64,000 nucleotides of DNA from Brachypodius melanocephalos. Its lineage: Eukaryota; Chordata; Aves; Passeriformes; Pycnonotidae. Below the pieces are notes generated by a model that was given only the letters and a program-made list of their open reading frames with translations, ran no database searches and was not told where the DNA came from. This document shows, one piece after another, positions 25,601 through 38,900 of the stretch. Positions within the stretch are counted from its first letter, which is position 1; each line of letters begins with the position of its first letter. Both the position numbers and the translations under genes were made by a program. The stretch covers positions 8,539,836 to 8,603,835 of the forward strand of contig VZSR01003803.1 of assembly GCA_013398615.1 (NCBI GenBank). Reading direction: 5' to 3'.

Positions 25601-26815
25601 TCACTATACTGCACTTGTAGATGTTTTTGGAAGAGCTAAAAGTCAGACAGGCTGTTTTAGGATCATGAAATTATTTATTCTTCCTTGCTGAGCCCAAACT
25701 GTCAGAGGACTGGAGGAGCTTTTTGCTATTATTTCATCTATCTTAGACCATCAAACAGTTAAAACTACTTTGAGAAGAAGTTGAAAAATGGATGTTTAAA
25801 GTTCAGGAGTGTAAGGAAATTTAACTTATTTGAAGTTAGTGTTGCACTTTCTATGTATAGACAAAGATAAATAAACATATGTTATGGCTTATAAAATAGA
25901 CACCCTGCAGCCCTTGCATTAGATGTACCAGGAAAAAAATTATAAGCTGTGGTTTACCTTTTCAAATCAGTCTGATGTCTGTTCTATTGCCTATTCTAAA
26001 CAAAACTAGAGAAGATTTATCTTTGTATGTATTTGCATAGATCTCCTTTGCAAAAACGGCATTGAAAAAAGTCTTTAACACCTCCAGAATTCTTGCTGGT
26101 TTTGTTGTAAAATTGGATGATATATTTTGTATTTAGAGCACATGCAAGTTGAAAACAATTCTCATTTCCCCAGAAACAAACCACAGAATTCAAACACATT
26201 TGAATTTCATATTAGTGTCAATGAATGACTGTGCTCGTACAAGACTAGAAAATGAAGAATTGTACTTTAATGCTTTTATCTCTGTGTCTGAGCTACTAAT
26301 TGGTACTGACAGGAAAATTTGGTACCTTGATTTTTAATTTCCAAGTTAAAACTTACAGGTGTAGTCCCAAAAAGCAATGTCTGTTATAGATAGTGCCACA
26401 CTGGTAAACAACACTCCAGAAGACTGACTCGACTTGGACTGCGAGGATGATAAGGCAGGAGATCAGCATGGCAGAGAAAGAACCTCTGGGTCCCATTGAA
26501 ATACAAGATGGAAATGTTTGTGGCGTGGAAGCAGGGATGTGCATGCTGGGAAGACCATAGCAACACTGCCTGAAAGTGTAGGGATGGGATGAGGAAAGCT
26601 ATGGAAGAGCTGGAAATAAGAGAAGCAAGGAGGAATAGTAAGAAGACTATCTATAGTTACATCAGTCAGAAAAACAAAAGAAGAAAATAAATTGTACATC
26701 CTCAACAAATGAGACAGAGTATCTAGTGACAAGTGATATGGAGAAGAATGAGGTACTTCACCTTTCTTTTTCCTCAGCAATTGTTCTTCCTCACTCTCCT
26801 GAATTCCCGAATCTA
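22641..26815. other. Unique AT-rich non-coding DNA
   Basis: No transposon or gene recognised. Contains a T run at 24096-24110 and a perfect 12-base-arm hairpin at 24900-24930. The minus strand at 25230-25604 holds a 124-codon open frame that lacks any motif I recognise; I do not call it a gene. Confidence 0.55.
24900..24930. repeat. Perfect inverted repeat, 12-bp arms
   Basis: TTTTTCTGAAAT at 24900-24911 pairs with ATTTCAGAAAAA at 24919-24930 around a 7-base loop. AT-rich, so it may be chance, but it is complete. Confidence 0.85.
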
Positions 26816-27231
26816 AGGGCAGGGAATGGAAAAATCTCCCCCGTTGACCTGCTTGTCACACTTTATTCTAACGAAGGAGTTTTCTGGGCTGCAAGCACAC
26901 ATTATTGCCTCATGTCCAATTTTATATCCACCATTATTCCCAAGTTCTTCTCCAGAGACCTGCCATCAATTCATTCATCACCCAGTCTGTATTGATCTTG
27001 TGAACTGCCCCCATCAAGATGCAGGACCTTGCATATAGCCTTGATGAACCCCATGGAGTTCATGTGGATGCCCTTCTCAAGCCTGCCAAGGCCTCTCTGG
27101 ATGCCACCCCTTCCCTGAAGCTTCTCAACTCCACCACTCAGCTTTGTGTCACTTGAGAACCTGCTGAGGGTGCACTCAGTCCCAAGGTCTATGCCATTAA
27201 TACAGAAATGGAACAGTATCAGTCCCAGTTT
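26816..27231 (-). mobile_element. CR1 LINE ORF2 3' region fragment, minus strand
   Basis: Reverse-complement CR1. Landmarks on the plus strand are TTGACCTGCTTGTCACACTT (26844-26863), TTCTGGGCTGCAAGCACACA (26882-26901), CAGGACCTTGCATATAGCC, CTCTCTGGATGCCACCCCTT and GAGGGTGCACTCAGTCCCAA. It covers the stretch that in intact CR1 encodes the last part of the reverse transcriptase and ORF2 C-terminus. Its right edge meets a CR1 3' end of opposite orientation. Plus-strand frames at 26726-27038 are shadows. Confidence 0.88.
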
Positions 27232-27319
27232 GGGCAGTGGAAGACGTCTCTGTCCACGACATGTCCATTAGATCATCTGTAAAAGTCCCTTCCAGCACAA
27301 ACAATTCTACAATTCTATG
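27232..27319 (+). mobile_element. CR1 LINE 3' terminus, plus strand
   Basis: About 88 bases that match the last part of CR1 in sense orientation: GATCATCTGTAAAAGTCCCT, then CCAGCACAAACAATTCTACA and the terminal ATTCTATG-type octamers ending at 27319. It lies directly against the minus-strand CR1 piece. Confidence 0.82.
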
Positions 27320-30300
27320 TTTTTATTAAATTTTTGTTAACTACCTGAACAGTCAATATTATAACAGAGAAATTCCAACTGTGAGGGACAAATGCTCAGC
27401 ACTAAAAGCATTGCAACTATGTATCATAAACAGAAAGCAGCAGATGAAATTGCTTATGTCTCTGTCCAGAATGGTTTCTACATGATACTGAAACAGATAC
27501 AGGAAACATTTTTTGCAGGTTTTTTTTGTTTGTTTTTAGTTATTGTAATTTATTTTCATTATTTGTGGAGTCTTATCTAGACCTACCTGTTCTGTCCTAT
27601 CTAGTCCTGTCTGTTTTACAGCAAACAAGTCTTTAGCAAACCAAGAATCGTTCTTTTTCGTGAGAGTTTAACTTTGGAGTCTTCATTCAGAGAAATTTCC
27701 CCCTTCTATGCTGTCAGCAAATCCTTACAATGGTTTTCTGAGATTATGTTATATTATCGTCACTTTACTAGAGAACTTGGTCACCAATGTTCAGCACAGG
27801 TCCAAGACTGCTGAGCAGTTTTTATGTCTTTTGTAAGAAGTTAAGATGACTTTTTTCCCCAGTTTTCTTAGCACTTTCTCAAAGGTTTAATTCAAAGCAA
27901 AGCTCCCATATGATTTCAGTTTGGAGCACTTTGGAGCATTGCAAATTGAACTTTACTTTACTTTACATTACTATTTAGCTGTCTAAAACATATGTAATCC
28001 TGTTGTTTTCCAGTACACAGTACCTAAATGAGGTAGGGATCTTGTGGGAAATACTACATGACCATGTAAGTAAAAACTGTCTCTGAACAGCTACATATGC
28101 CAGGGTGATTTCAGGTTACATATTGTCTGGTAAATTCTATCTTCTTTTTTTTTTTTTTTAACACCCTGCCATACTTGTGATGTATTTTTGGTTGATTAGA
28201 TGTAGGCAAGGTCTGAAGTAGGGTGGAGGGTGCTGTTATTATTTGGAGATTTTCTTTGATTTTTTTGACAGTAATTTCCTGTTATCTGTTATCTTTGTGG
28301 TCATCTTCTGAGGAGGGTTTTCAAAAATATTTAAGCAAGAAATGCATATAAGTGATAGATACTGGAAAGCAGTCATTTGTTTGCTGCTTCCTTCTAGGAA
28401 GTCTTTGTAATTTGCTCTGCTTTCCAGGAGATTATGATAGGCTCAAAGACACATTTTATTTTTCTACTTTCTGCTGTTCCTATTTGCTGCTTTGCTTTAC
28501 CCTTGGAACGAGGGGTTTTTCTGTCTTTTTCTTTTTCTTTCCACATTTGAGAAATTTGTTTCTTTCCTTTTCTTATAGGAAAATACAGAGGTCTTTGCTT
28601 TGTGCAAAGTTCTTTGATGGTCCTTTGCCCTAGAAGAAACATTGGAGAAAAATATCTTGCTTTCTCCACAAAGACAATATCCAATAACAGTAGTGGATAT
28701 AGGCTGTGCTAAGTGAAACATGCTGAATCCCAGGAGTATTTGCCTGATGACACCTAAGATATCTGACTATGTGTGAACCTAAAGTACAGAGTTTTATAAA
28801 AGGCAGAGTTTATAGATGTTTTCAGAAGAATGAGCAAAAAAGTACGTCTGGTATCTGGACATCACACTTGGCAAAAATGATGTCTAAGATATATGAGATA
28901 GATATACTAATACTTCTCATTTTTATGAGTGCAACAGTATGAGCTTCAGCACAAGCAGAAAAATCCTTTTTTTAAAATTTGTATAATTAGTAATGCCTCA
29001 TAAGTTACTTGAGATAAACTTAAAAAAAAAAAAACCCTAGAAGCATAACAACATCACAAAAATAAAATTATAGAGTGAATAGTCACAATGAGCAACTGCA
29101 ACAAAGGAGTGTTTATTCAAAGTAATCAAACATTTCAATAGGAAGTGGCACATGAGATATCTATACAGTAATTCCAATTCTTATAAGGAGAGAGCTTCTT
29201 CTGAATAGAATTTTATTCATTAGAAAAAGAGGGGGTGATTTTTTTCCATACAAAAATAACATTTTGGAAATCAGTAGGATTTGCTTTTTTTAAAATTAAC
29301 TCAGTCAATAGAGATGTCAAATTTAATTTATCTCATCATTCATGTTCCACCTGGGGTTAGCAGAATTCAATCAACAAAAGTGGAAGAGTTAGTGAGGGTG
29401 AAGGTTATTCTATGATATCAAACCAAATCTACTTCAGAAACACGATGCAAAATCATTACATTTTTTATTCGTTTTTAATTTAGATGAAACCATAGAAACA
29501 GCGAGAGAGTCTTCACAGATGCTTAATTAGGATTTGTCTGAAATAGGCTAGAAATTGATCACCTCAGTCATAGAGGATTGCTCTGGAAGAGATATTCTGT
29601 GAATTTTGGAGGACTAAATCATTGAGATTTATTTCCTGCAGAGCCTTGGACTACCATTGCTGCTATAAGAAAATAGAAATTAAATCTTTTGTATAAACCA
29701 AATTAGCATTGATATTGAACTTCATTTAAAATTTTAATGTGTTACAGAATAAGCAACATTGGTGTTAAGATGATGCTGGCTTGACCATTTGGAAATTTCA
29801 TGGCTTTTGACAGACCTGGATACATTGCCGAGGAATTATTGGGAAGAAAATGAGTATTTACTCTATTTTCTGATCATTAATAGTGGAACTGAGTGTATTT
29901 CAACAAATACTGATTCACCCATGCTTGTATGAATTCAAAACCCGTTCTTTTCTTCCAAATCAAAAAATACCAGGCAAAGCATTTGCAGTTTGGCTGAATT
30001 AAGAGCCCGGAGAAATCGTTAGAGTCTCTAGATTTCATAGAGGTTTCATTTTGATACTCTTACAAGGAAGCTAACATCTAGTTAGGGCAAAATAATTTTT
30101 CCCTGTACATGTTCCAGAGATAGAACAAAACAAGGCTACGTTACGCAACCATCATAGTACTGCTTAGTACTTGGTAACATTTAATTTAAAAGAAAAATTA
30201 AATTTGAAGTTAATATATTAACTTTTCACAAGTGAAATAATAAAAATAGCACTTTTTTTCTGTGGGTTTTTTTTTCGTTTTTTTTTTTTTTTTTATCTAG

Positions 30301-33300
30301 AATAACTCTGGTTTTAAGAGGAAAAAAGTCTGAATTTTTTTGGGGAATTCAAACTTCACGGTTTAGTGCAAAGAACATACAAATGCACAAAAACATTCAG
30401 ATTTTAAACAGATTTGTAATTAATAATAATTAGATTGGGTAGGATAAATACTAAAAGGCTTATAATTAATAATATCAATGAACCTCAAAACTTTCCAATA
30501 TGACAGGAAAGAACATTTTTTCTTCCCAGTCAAAAACATCTACATCTGTAATTCCAAAACACTGTTACTGGCCTCGAATTCATCTCATCTCATTTCATGT
30601 GACATGAAGCCTTGAAAAGCTGTATTCCACCATATTTCATTAGCATGTTTCTTTTTTTTCCCCCCAGAATTATGTACACTTATGTCCCTGGACCAATGAT
30701 CTCAATTGACTAAGTGAAAATGTGGTATAAATATGGTTAATTTTAAAGTAAGTGCAGCATTATGAATAATTGTACATATTTGTGAAGATGAAAATATGAT
30801 GATTTTGAGATGATCCTGCAGTCCAGGTAAGAATAGATAGAAAAAAAATTGATGATCGTGGCTCAGGGGATATCAGCAAGATATGCTGGCCTTTAAAGGG
30901 TTGTGAAAGTAGAAATCAGGTCAAGAAGTTGCAGCCTGCTGTGAAGGTTCCTGTAGCTTTCTCTTAAGACCTACTCAAAAATGATCTTGAAGCATTCCAT
31001 ACAATTTCAACAATAATTTCTTAGTGTAACTGACAATTTAAGATTTCCTTTAAGAAACTGGCAATTCAAACACTCCAAATAGGAGCCTGCATAGGCTTTA
31101 TTTCCATGTTAGTGATTTTGAAGATGACAAACATATATCATGGATCAGATCCTAAAATATATGTCTGATTGAAGTAAGTGTCTTCCTGGAACAGCAGAAC
31201 TGCAGACAAAGCTTAGTGCTGCCTGAAAATTGAATGACTGGAATACGTTGCCCGTATACAACGTGTTGCTAAACAAAATAATTCCTTGGATCTTTGTAAT
31301 CTCTCTAAAATGACGTTCTCAAGCATCCATAATATCAAAAAAAAAACCAAAAAAACAAACAACAGATTACATTCCAACATCTGTATAGTCCACAGTTTTG
31401 TTGAACTTGGATGTTTTTAAAAAGGGAAAAAATGATAAAGAGCTCTTAAATGCTTGCAATTTCTTAAACTTGAAATTCTTCCTGATGCCTATGTATCAGC
31501 AGCTGTAACAAAACCTAAAGGCAGTCGGTTGTGGAGTTTAACAGAATCTATTACAGTTAAGCAGAATTATTAGGTCTTTTCCTTTGTCTCAGTGCAATGA
31601 ATGATAAGAACAGATGAAATTTTGATAAGAAAGTAAACAGAAAACAGAATCATTGTTACCTGCAGAAAAGTTGTTCTGTTTATCCCCCAAAATGTTAGTA
31701 TTCCATATTGTAGAATATCATCAGGGACACACGTGACTTTTATGTGCACCTTGCACTCTTTCAGAGAAATGATCCATAAGAGTGGCATTTAAATAACAGA
31801 GTGATCTAGTATTCTTAAGTAACAACAAAGAAACTATTGTGATTACTTGGCTTGATCTTTCTAAATTGGGTAATAGATGTTATAAAATCTATGTCGATCC
31901 AGCAAATATTAAAGGACAAAGAAATTAAGTTTTAAAAACATATTTGTTGGCATAGATACTGTGAAAGATTGTCATAAAGTTGATCCTGTGCTTAGTCTCT
32001 TAAATGTGTATTAAATGCATACTTATTTCAGGCTAAAAATGTATTAATTATGATTTTGTGACATCATGCTCCTATTATATAAGATATTCCATTTGCTATT
32101 CTGTATTCTATATGTAGTTTACTTGTGTCAGGCCAACTTTATTTCCATTATTATAAGGACTTGAATTTTTCACTGGAAGGTGTAATTCCCACACTTTTAA
32201 ATCAATAATAATGTTTCTCTGAACCACCTCCAGCTCCATAACAACCTTTATGAATTACCAACACAATATTTGAGTAAAAGAACTGATATGTACACACAAT
32301 ATTTATTATTTTAGCCAGAGTTTTTTATTATTGTTATTTGTGACCTTGGCTTGTATAGATTTGATTTTGAAATTATTCAGATAATTTCATTCAAAAATAT
32401 GATCTGTGGTTTTGGTACTTAGGAACAATGTTTTTACTTTAGTGACATTGAAAAGCAAACTGGGGGTGAGGTGGTGCTGCATTTTCTTCTGAATCCTCAG
32501 GTAATCCAGGACTAGTGGTCTGTTTATTGTGTCATTTAAATATCTTATGACTAGAATGTTTTAAGGTCACTTATAAATAATGTGAAATAGGTATTTGGCC
32601 TGACTAAGAACCTGGGACCCAAACAGATAACTATCAGAGTAATATACAATCCTTATTCTTAATCACAATGTCAATTAACCACCCTTTCATTGATTTCAGT
32701 GTTCACAATGCATTTTGAAAAAAGAAATGAAAGCTATCTAATTTTAATAGTGTTGCTTTTTGAAAACTTAAGTATACTGTATCAGCATTATTGCTTTCAT
32801 CAACCAATCTTATATCTGCATCAAAAAAAATCCTTTCAAGATTTCTAAATTAAGATCTACTTTCCATAATTCCTTGCTGATTTGGATTAATTTCCTTCCA
32901 TTAATTATTAAGTACACTATCAGCACTTTTGTATAATTCATGCCAGTTCACATGACCTATTCTTTTTTTTAGTACTTGAGTCTTACCTGTTATTTTTCAA
33001 AAGATTGACATATGGTTGATAGACTGGTAGTTATTTCCTTGAAATTTTTACTTTTCATGGACACAACATCAACTTTGTTCCTTGGCCCTCGAATTTATAG
33101 TACTTCAGGGCTTGAAGCAGACTGGACTTTGCCATGGATAGTTTTTTAAAAACTGCTGTTTTAAAATTGTGCATCCTGATTATTTTTGCTTATCCAAAAT
33201 AGTTTATAGTTTATATCTTATCTTTAATGTTTATATTTTCCATGGAAAACATTTCTTCATAATCTAAGAAAAGTGAAATTTTCATCTAGCTTCTGGAAAC

Positions 33301-35797
33301 TAAATTAAAATACTTTAAATCTTTCGAGTTTCTGACATCACAATTATTTTAATGAAATTTATATTCCTAAGAAATCTGTACAGAATCTCTCCACAGATAA
33401 CTTTGGCTGTCTGAAATGCCTTCCATGACTCCCTCCTAGGACTTTCTTTCAATATTATGTCAGTTGTAACAGGAAATGTACTTCCGTTTTTTTTCCCTAG
33501 ACATTACTCTTTGATATCTTGGTAACCAACGTGGTATTTAAGCTTGATCAAGATATAAATATTGGATAAATTACTTCAAAATGCACAGGTAAAAACTCCC
33601 TGTTCATTAGGGGGAAATATTTTATTTCCTGATTCCTGTCTGTTGGGTTTTTATGGTTTTTTATTGCCAGCCTGGGCTTGTCTACACATTGCCCTTGCAG
33701 CCTAATGTTATTCATACAAATAGTACCCTGTACTCAGGTCTCAATGCAGAAATAATAATCCACTTACAAGATTATGAAAGAACAGAAGTCAGCATAGTGT
33801 CATTGTACACCACTTCATAGGTATAGAGGACTGTGAAGAGTCACAGGAGAGTCTTCAGAAAACAAATTAAAAATCTGCAAAGTAATGGCAATGTTCCCAC
33901 TCTGCTCACTGCTGAGTACTATGTAAGACAATACAAAGATCCTGCTCAAAAAATTGTGACATACTTATGTCATCCTCCTCTGAAATAGAAAAGTAAAATA
34001 CTTACATGCAGTTTTCTGAGTGGGTGTATCCTTATTCTGTCAGAACTCGTGTGACACTTAATGGGAATTTTTTTCACAGAAAACCTTCATTTAAAAAGAT
34101 TTCAGCCTCTGCTGCTGTAGGGGGTGAATTTTATTTTCTGAATCTGCTCTTGAACAAGGCTGTCAGACAGTTTGGAAGGTGATCTGACTCTCCCTCTACT
34201 TCTTCCATGGCTTCCTCTCAAATAGAAACATCTTCAGCAGCATCTTTTGACAGATCATTTTCAGAGCCTTAAGAGAGTATTCAATAGAACTTTTTCCAAA
34301 AGGGAAGCTGTTCCTATGGAAGCCTACTTAAATTACTGTGCTCACTAATTACCAGTTCAGTCCAATAAGTTAAAAGTGCACTGACCATTTCTTTTTTTTT
34401 TTTTTCTTCTTTAGCTATTTCTTAAACATTAGTGGAATTGTTAGGCCACAAAATCAATAAAAAGTGTTCATTCTTGAAAATCTGATGTTTCTCAGCAGTA
34501 TAAATTAATTGGATCATATAGTCAATGTCAAAACTCTTCCGTCCTGTTATTGTCATGTCAGTCAATCCATCCTGGACTGGAATTGGTAATGGTGATCCAT
34601 TAAAAGAGCATGGAACAGTGCTAATGTCAGAGTGACTGTAAATGCACCAATGGCAGTGAAATAATTACAGGGAAGTACAGTTAGCCCAGCCAGGAAATCA
34701 CTGAACGTGAGTCTGTCTTAAAGGAAAAAAAGTCTTTAAGATCAATGTGTTTAATGTTGTACACTTGTAAAGAAGTATTTTCTTCAAACATTGTTTTAGT
34801 TCTCTTTAATTGCTCAGATATTTAAGTCAGGTTGTTTTAAGACACTAATTTTATTCAGGCAGGGTTTTTTTAAGAATTTCTTGGCTTCAAAGCTGTATCT
34901 CTGGAGGTGGTAAATTTGATTCTGGAGACCCTGGAGACTGGTCTAAGTAACAGAGTTCCAAAGTGCTGGCACTGACCCTTTATCATATATGTTAATTCCT
35001 TACATTAAAAAGTGAAATACTGAAATTAATTCTTCAGGGAACAATATTAAAAGAACGAGGTTAGAAGTAGGGTTTTTTCTACCAAATTAATAGGATATTG
35101 CTGGATCAATGTTCCAGTCATTCTTTCAGTTCCCATTGCTGAAAAAAAGTTATATATAGATTAAATTGAGACAATCTTTCCTTCCTACCCTTTCTTGGAA
35201 CATTTTTTGTTTGTTTGTTTTTTGTCCTGACATTGTTTGGCAAAATTAGGGTGGAGATATTTTGAGCTGAGGCTGAAACCATTCACAACACAGTGTTGTA
35301 ACCTACATGGGTTAGTTCTGGCTGAGTTTAGAACCAGGATGTTCTGCCTTTCAATAGCAACTTCAACCTGAAATATTTCAAGAAGAGTTAAAGAGAGAGT
35401 AGGGAAATGTTATAGATGTGATTGTCATGCATCTTTTTTTTAAGAGGCAAATACCTTTTGTGTGTTCAACTATTTTGGAACTGTTGGCAATCAGAAAAGA
35501 AGTTTTACTGAGTGGGAGTAAAGACTGCATTACTAGAGAATGCTGCCTCAAATCATGTCATTGTTGATATCACCTTGACCTAAACATCCACAAAAACTGC
35601 AGAAAATGGAAGTTGAGTGTAGCTCCTTGAACATAGCCAACCTTCAATTCAACATCAAAGTTGGGGGTGGACTATATAGCGATAAATCCAAAAAGATATT
35701 TAAGCACTCATTTATGCAGAGACGAAAGTCTTGTGAAGAAGTTGAGTGTCATACCCTTGAATTTAAGTGGTAAAAAAGAAAAAGTATCCCATAATAG
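27320..35797. other. Unique AT-rich non-coding DNA, no gene seen
   Basis: No transposon, RNA gene or exon recognised. Contains T runs at 28145-28159, 30267-30294 (two runs of 9 and 17) and 34392-34405, an A run at 29022-29034, and three ACTTT units near 27951-27966. The sequence at about 34500-34690 is compositionally balanced and lacks simple repeats; it is a plausible conserved non-coding block, untested. Open frames at 28352-28721 on both strands reflect pyrimidine-rich composition. Confidence 0.55.
30267..30294 (+). repeat. Interrupted poly(T)
   Basis: T9, CG, T17. No adjacent retrocopy recognised. Confidence 0.85.
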
Positions 35798-35906
35798 TGT
35801 TTTTGTGGTTTTTATTTTGGGGGGAGGGTTTGGTGGTTTTCTTTGTGTTTTGGGGTTTTTTATTATTATTACAGTTTGGTTTGGTTTGGTTTGGTTTGGT
35901 TTTTTT
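35798..35906 (+). repeat. T/G-rich tract with (TTTGG)5
   Basis: T/G-rich tract containing GGGGGGAGGG at 35820-35829 and five exact TTTGG units at 35875-35899. Open frames on both strands across it are low-complexity artefacts. Confidence 0.88.
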
Positions 35907-38900
35907 CCTGCAGAAAAATGTTCTATCATTTGAACATAAATTGAATGAAACTAGGTGAAGAGGTGGTGATGGTTGTAAGGCATGATGATACAAACACATG
36001 CAAATGTTGGTAAAATAGCTTGTGGAAACTGAAGCCTATTTTGCTGATTTTCTACCTTCAAACTTGTGATAAGTTTAGTATGAGAAAGCTGAAATTCCAT
36101 CACTAAATGCTATTATTTTAATGTTATTTCATCATATTAACATTCTCTTTACACCTCAGGATTATCTATCATTGCTCCCTATTTTTGTGCTGATGGGTTT
36201 AGGCCAGCCAGTACCAGTTCACCTCTAAGTATGATGACAGTATTTCCATTTAAACCAGGAAGACTTAAATCATAGAAATGTTAGACTGAAAAGGATGACA
36301 CAAGATCACTGCAAATTCAATCAACAGACTGAAAGATTAGTTGAGGAGATCTACCAAAAATTTGATGATGAATTAATTCATAACTTTTAATGGACTAAAT
36401 ATAAAGTCGTATAAGGAATAGGGAGATAAAGACCGTGTGGTTTTTGCTAGCAGAAAATTTGTTAGACAAAGTTGAAAATTGCGTCTCTGTGAAAGTGATG
36501 GAAATGGTCTCAAAAAATCCAACATAAAATGCTCACAGAAATATTTCACTTTAATTTTTGGATTTCTTGCCTGAGTAGCAGAGCCAACATCAACAGCAAT
36601 TTATCCTCCATACGTTGGTCAGAATAAGCAAGGAATTAAGCTGAGAAGTGTTTCGAGATGTTGCCAGTCTTAAACTGAAATTAGAGAGGTTTATCCTTGC
36701 CACTCTTTTCTAATTTGAAATTTATGGGTATATAACTTGCTTACTGCCTTTTGTGATAATATTGCTCAACAAAACCAGAAAAATCTGTACACAACCGTGA
36801 CTACCTCTTTGTTTAAATTCTATCTTCTTTTTCCTTTTGTAAGAAGCAACCATAACTGTTTCTCTGGAACACTAGAAATGTCTACAGTAAAAAATTATCT
36901 CTGTGTCAATCATACAAGGACAGAAATCATCTGCTTGTGAAAAAGAACAATATGTTTTCAAATCACTTCATTCATTATGTATTTAATGAAAAAAAATCAG
37001 CTAAATGACATTCTCAAAACAAAAACAAAAAAAGTTATTTGTTTAAACATTTCACTAAGTATTTTAGCACTTTGGTTAATTCTATTGCTGATAGAGATTA
37101 AATAATATTTCTAAAGAACTGCACATCCTCATATAATTTTCAATAGTCAGATACCAGTGTACAATAATCTTATAAGAACCTAGGTAAGTTTGATTACCTA
37201 CTTAGGAATTTCCTTAACCTTCACTGCTTATTTTCTGCCTATAATCATAGAAACTTGTTGAATTATTTATCCAATTTAATAACAACTTTTTCTAATCCCT
37301 TAAAAAAAGCTCAAATACTTCAGAAGGATAAATTTAGTAATAATAATTATTAAAAAGGGATATCCTCATGAATTGAAATTCAATTATATTCTCCTGCAAA
37401 TATCTGAAAAATCAGTAACAGAACATATTTAAAAGAAGCTCACAGAAATGGATTGTTCTTCAATGATGTTAAAACAAAAAAAATAAATTTCACAAACTGC
37501 ATTTTACCCCTAGGAATTTCAAAAGATTATGATTAGAAACTCCAATGACTTTTCCCACTCAGGGTTCCATTTGGTGATTTTTTTCTTGATTGCTTAATTA
37601 ATAAAATAAGATTTATAAGAAGACTACAACTCCTTAACCCAGTCCAAAAGTCTGATTATTTTTGAAATCAAATTGCAGTTTAATTTCAGAAATAGTTGCT
37701 ATAATGCTGCTTAACCCCTACTGAGTCTAGTTCAATTGATTATTTTTAATTTCAAAAGGCCTCTGAGCAAAGCTCTCTCTCAATAATTTAGCAGGTGAGG
37801 AGAAACCTGCAGCCAGCAATGGCAAGGATGTATTAAAAACATGAGAAAAGGCAAGTAGCAAGTTTGACACATCTGACAATTATTTTTACAAAATAAGAAT
37901 CTTTGTAATTATAAATTTTCATTATACTTGCAAAAGCTTGAACTCACTCTCAAGTCTTGACCTGAGCTAACACCCGCTAATAAAAATTTCAGTACAATGC
38001 TTTATATAACTTTTGTCAAGATACATTTTGAACACTGTATAAATCTCAAAGAGGTGGCATTTTTTAGGCTCATGATTGCATTTGGCTAAGTGCTGAATAG
38101 TCCACTAAACTACTTAAAACTGCAGAATTTCCCAGCAAATCTTTCGAAACTAGTACATTATGAGAGTTGGGATTTTTTCCAGCACCAGAAAGCTCCCATG
38201 AAGAGGTGGTGATACATTGATTTTTCACAAGATCTCAAAATTCTTTGAATTTGCAGGAAGAAAATAAAACAAAATCCACAGAATTCTAAAAAAGCTAAGC
38301 TAGTTATTTTCCTTCAGGTCTTGTTGAGTTGTAACTCCTGCTTTACAATGTGTAATAAAGACAAGATTTGTACCTAGTAAAAAAGGCTGAACTTCTTCAC
38401 AACTGTATGGTCAATGGGTGTAAAGGCTGAACGAACTACAAAATAAAGAAATAGGAAAAGCAGTTTTGTGACCAGTGTTTCTGAGTTATGGCTACCTTTC
38501 ACTAAGGTAGCCAGAAATTAATCTCTGTCACACACTTTTTACCACATATCTACCACTGATGTGTTTGTTTCTCTTTCATTTTTGTTGGTCTACTGAATAA
38601 TCTCTTCCTAAAGATGTTTCTTAAGCTGGGAATGTCACATGTCAAATTAACAAGCAGATCACTGAGAGTTTCTATAGGTTTAACTTTTGAACACATTCTG
38701 ATGACAATTAGAGGATATAAACAGTTCTTTGCATCACTTCTGTCTGAGCAGGCTTCTATGTTGAAAGACGGGACGACTGGAAGAGTACCTTTAGATGAAT
38801 CACTTCAATTGAGAAGTTATTTCTGTAGCACAGGGTCTAAATGGAACATTCAGGATTGTTTTTACTTTATTAGAAAGGACTGGTGTCAATAAAGAGCTAC

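Noticed and set aside
25230..25604. 124-codon minus-strand frame
   Set aside because: No motif recognised and no supporting signals; kept only as a remark in the block description.
28352..28721. Overlapping frames on both strands (up to 96 codons)
   Set aside because: They follow pyrimidine-rich composition on one strand; no protein family resemblance.
35661..35999. Overlapping frames on both strands rich in Phe/Gly or Lys/Pro
   Set aside because: Translations of the T/G tract and (TTTGG)5.
36270..36340. Possible CR1 3' end (AAATCATAGAAATG...)
   Set aside because: Only the first dozen bases resemble the CR1 terminus; the following landmarks are absent.
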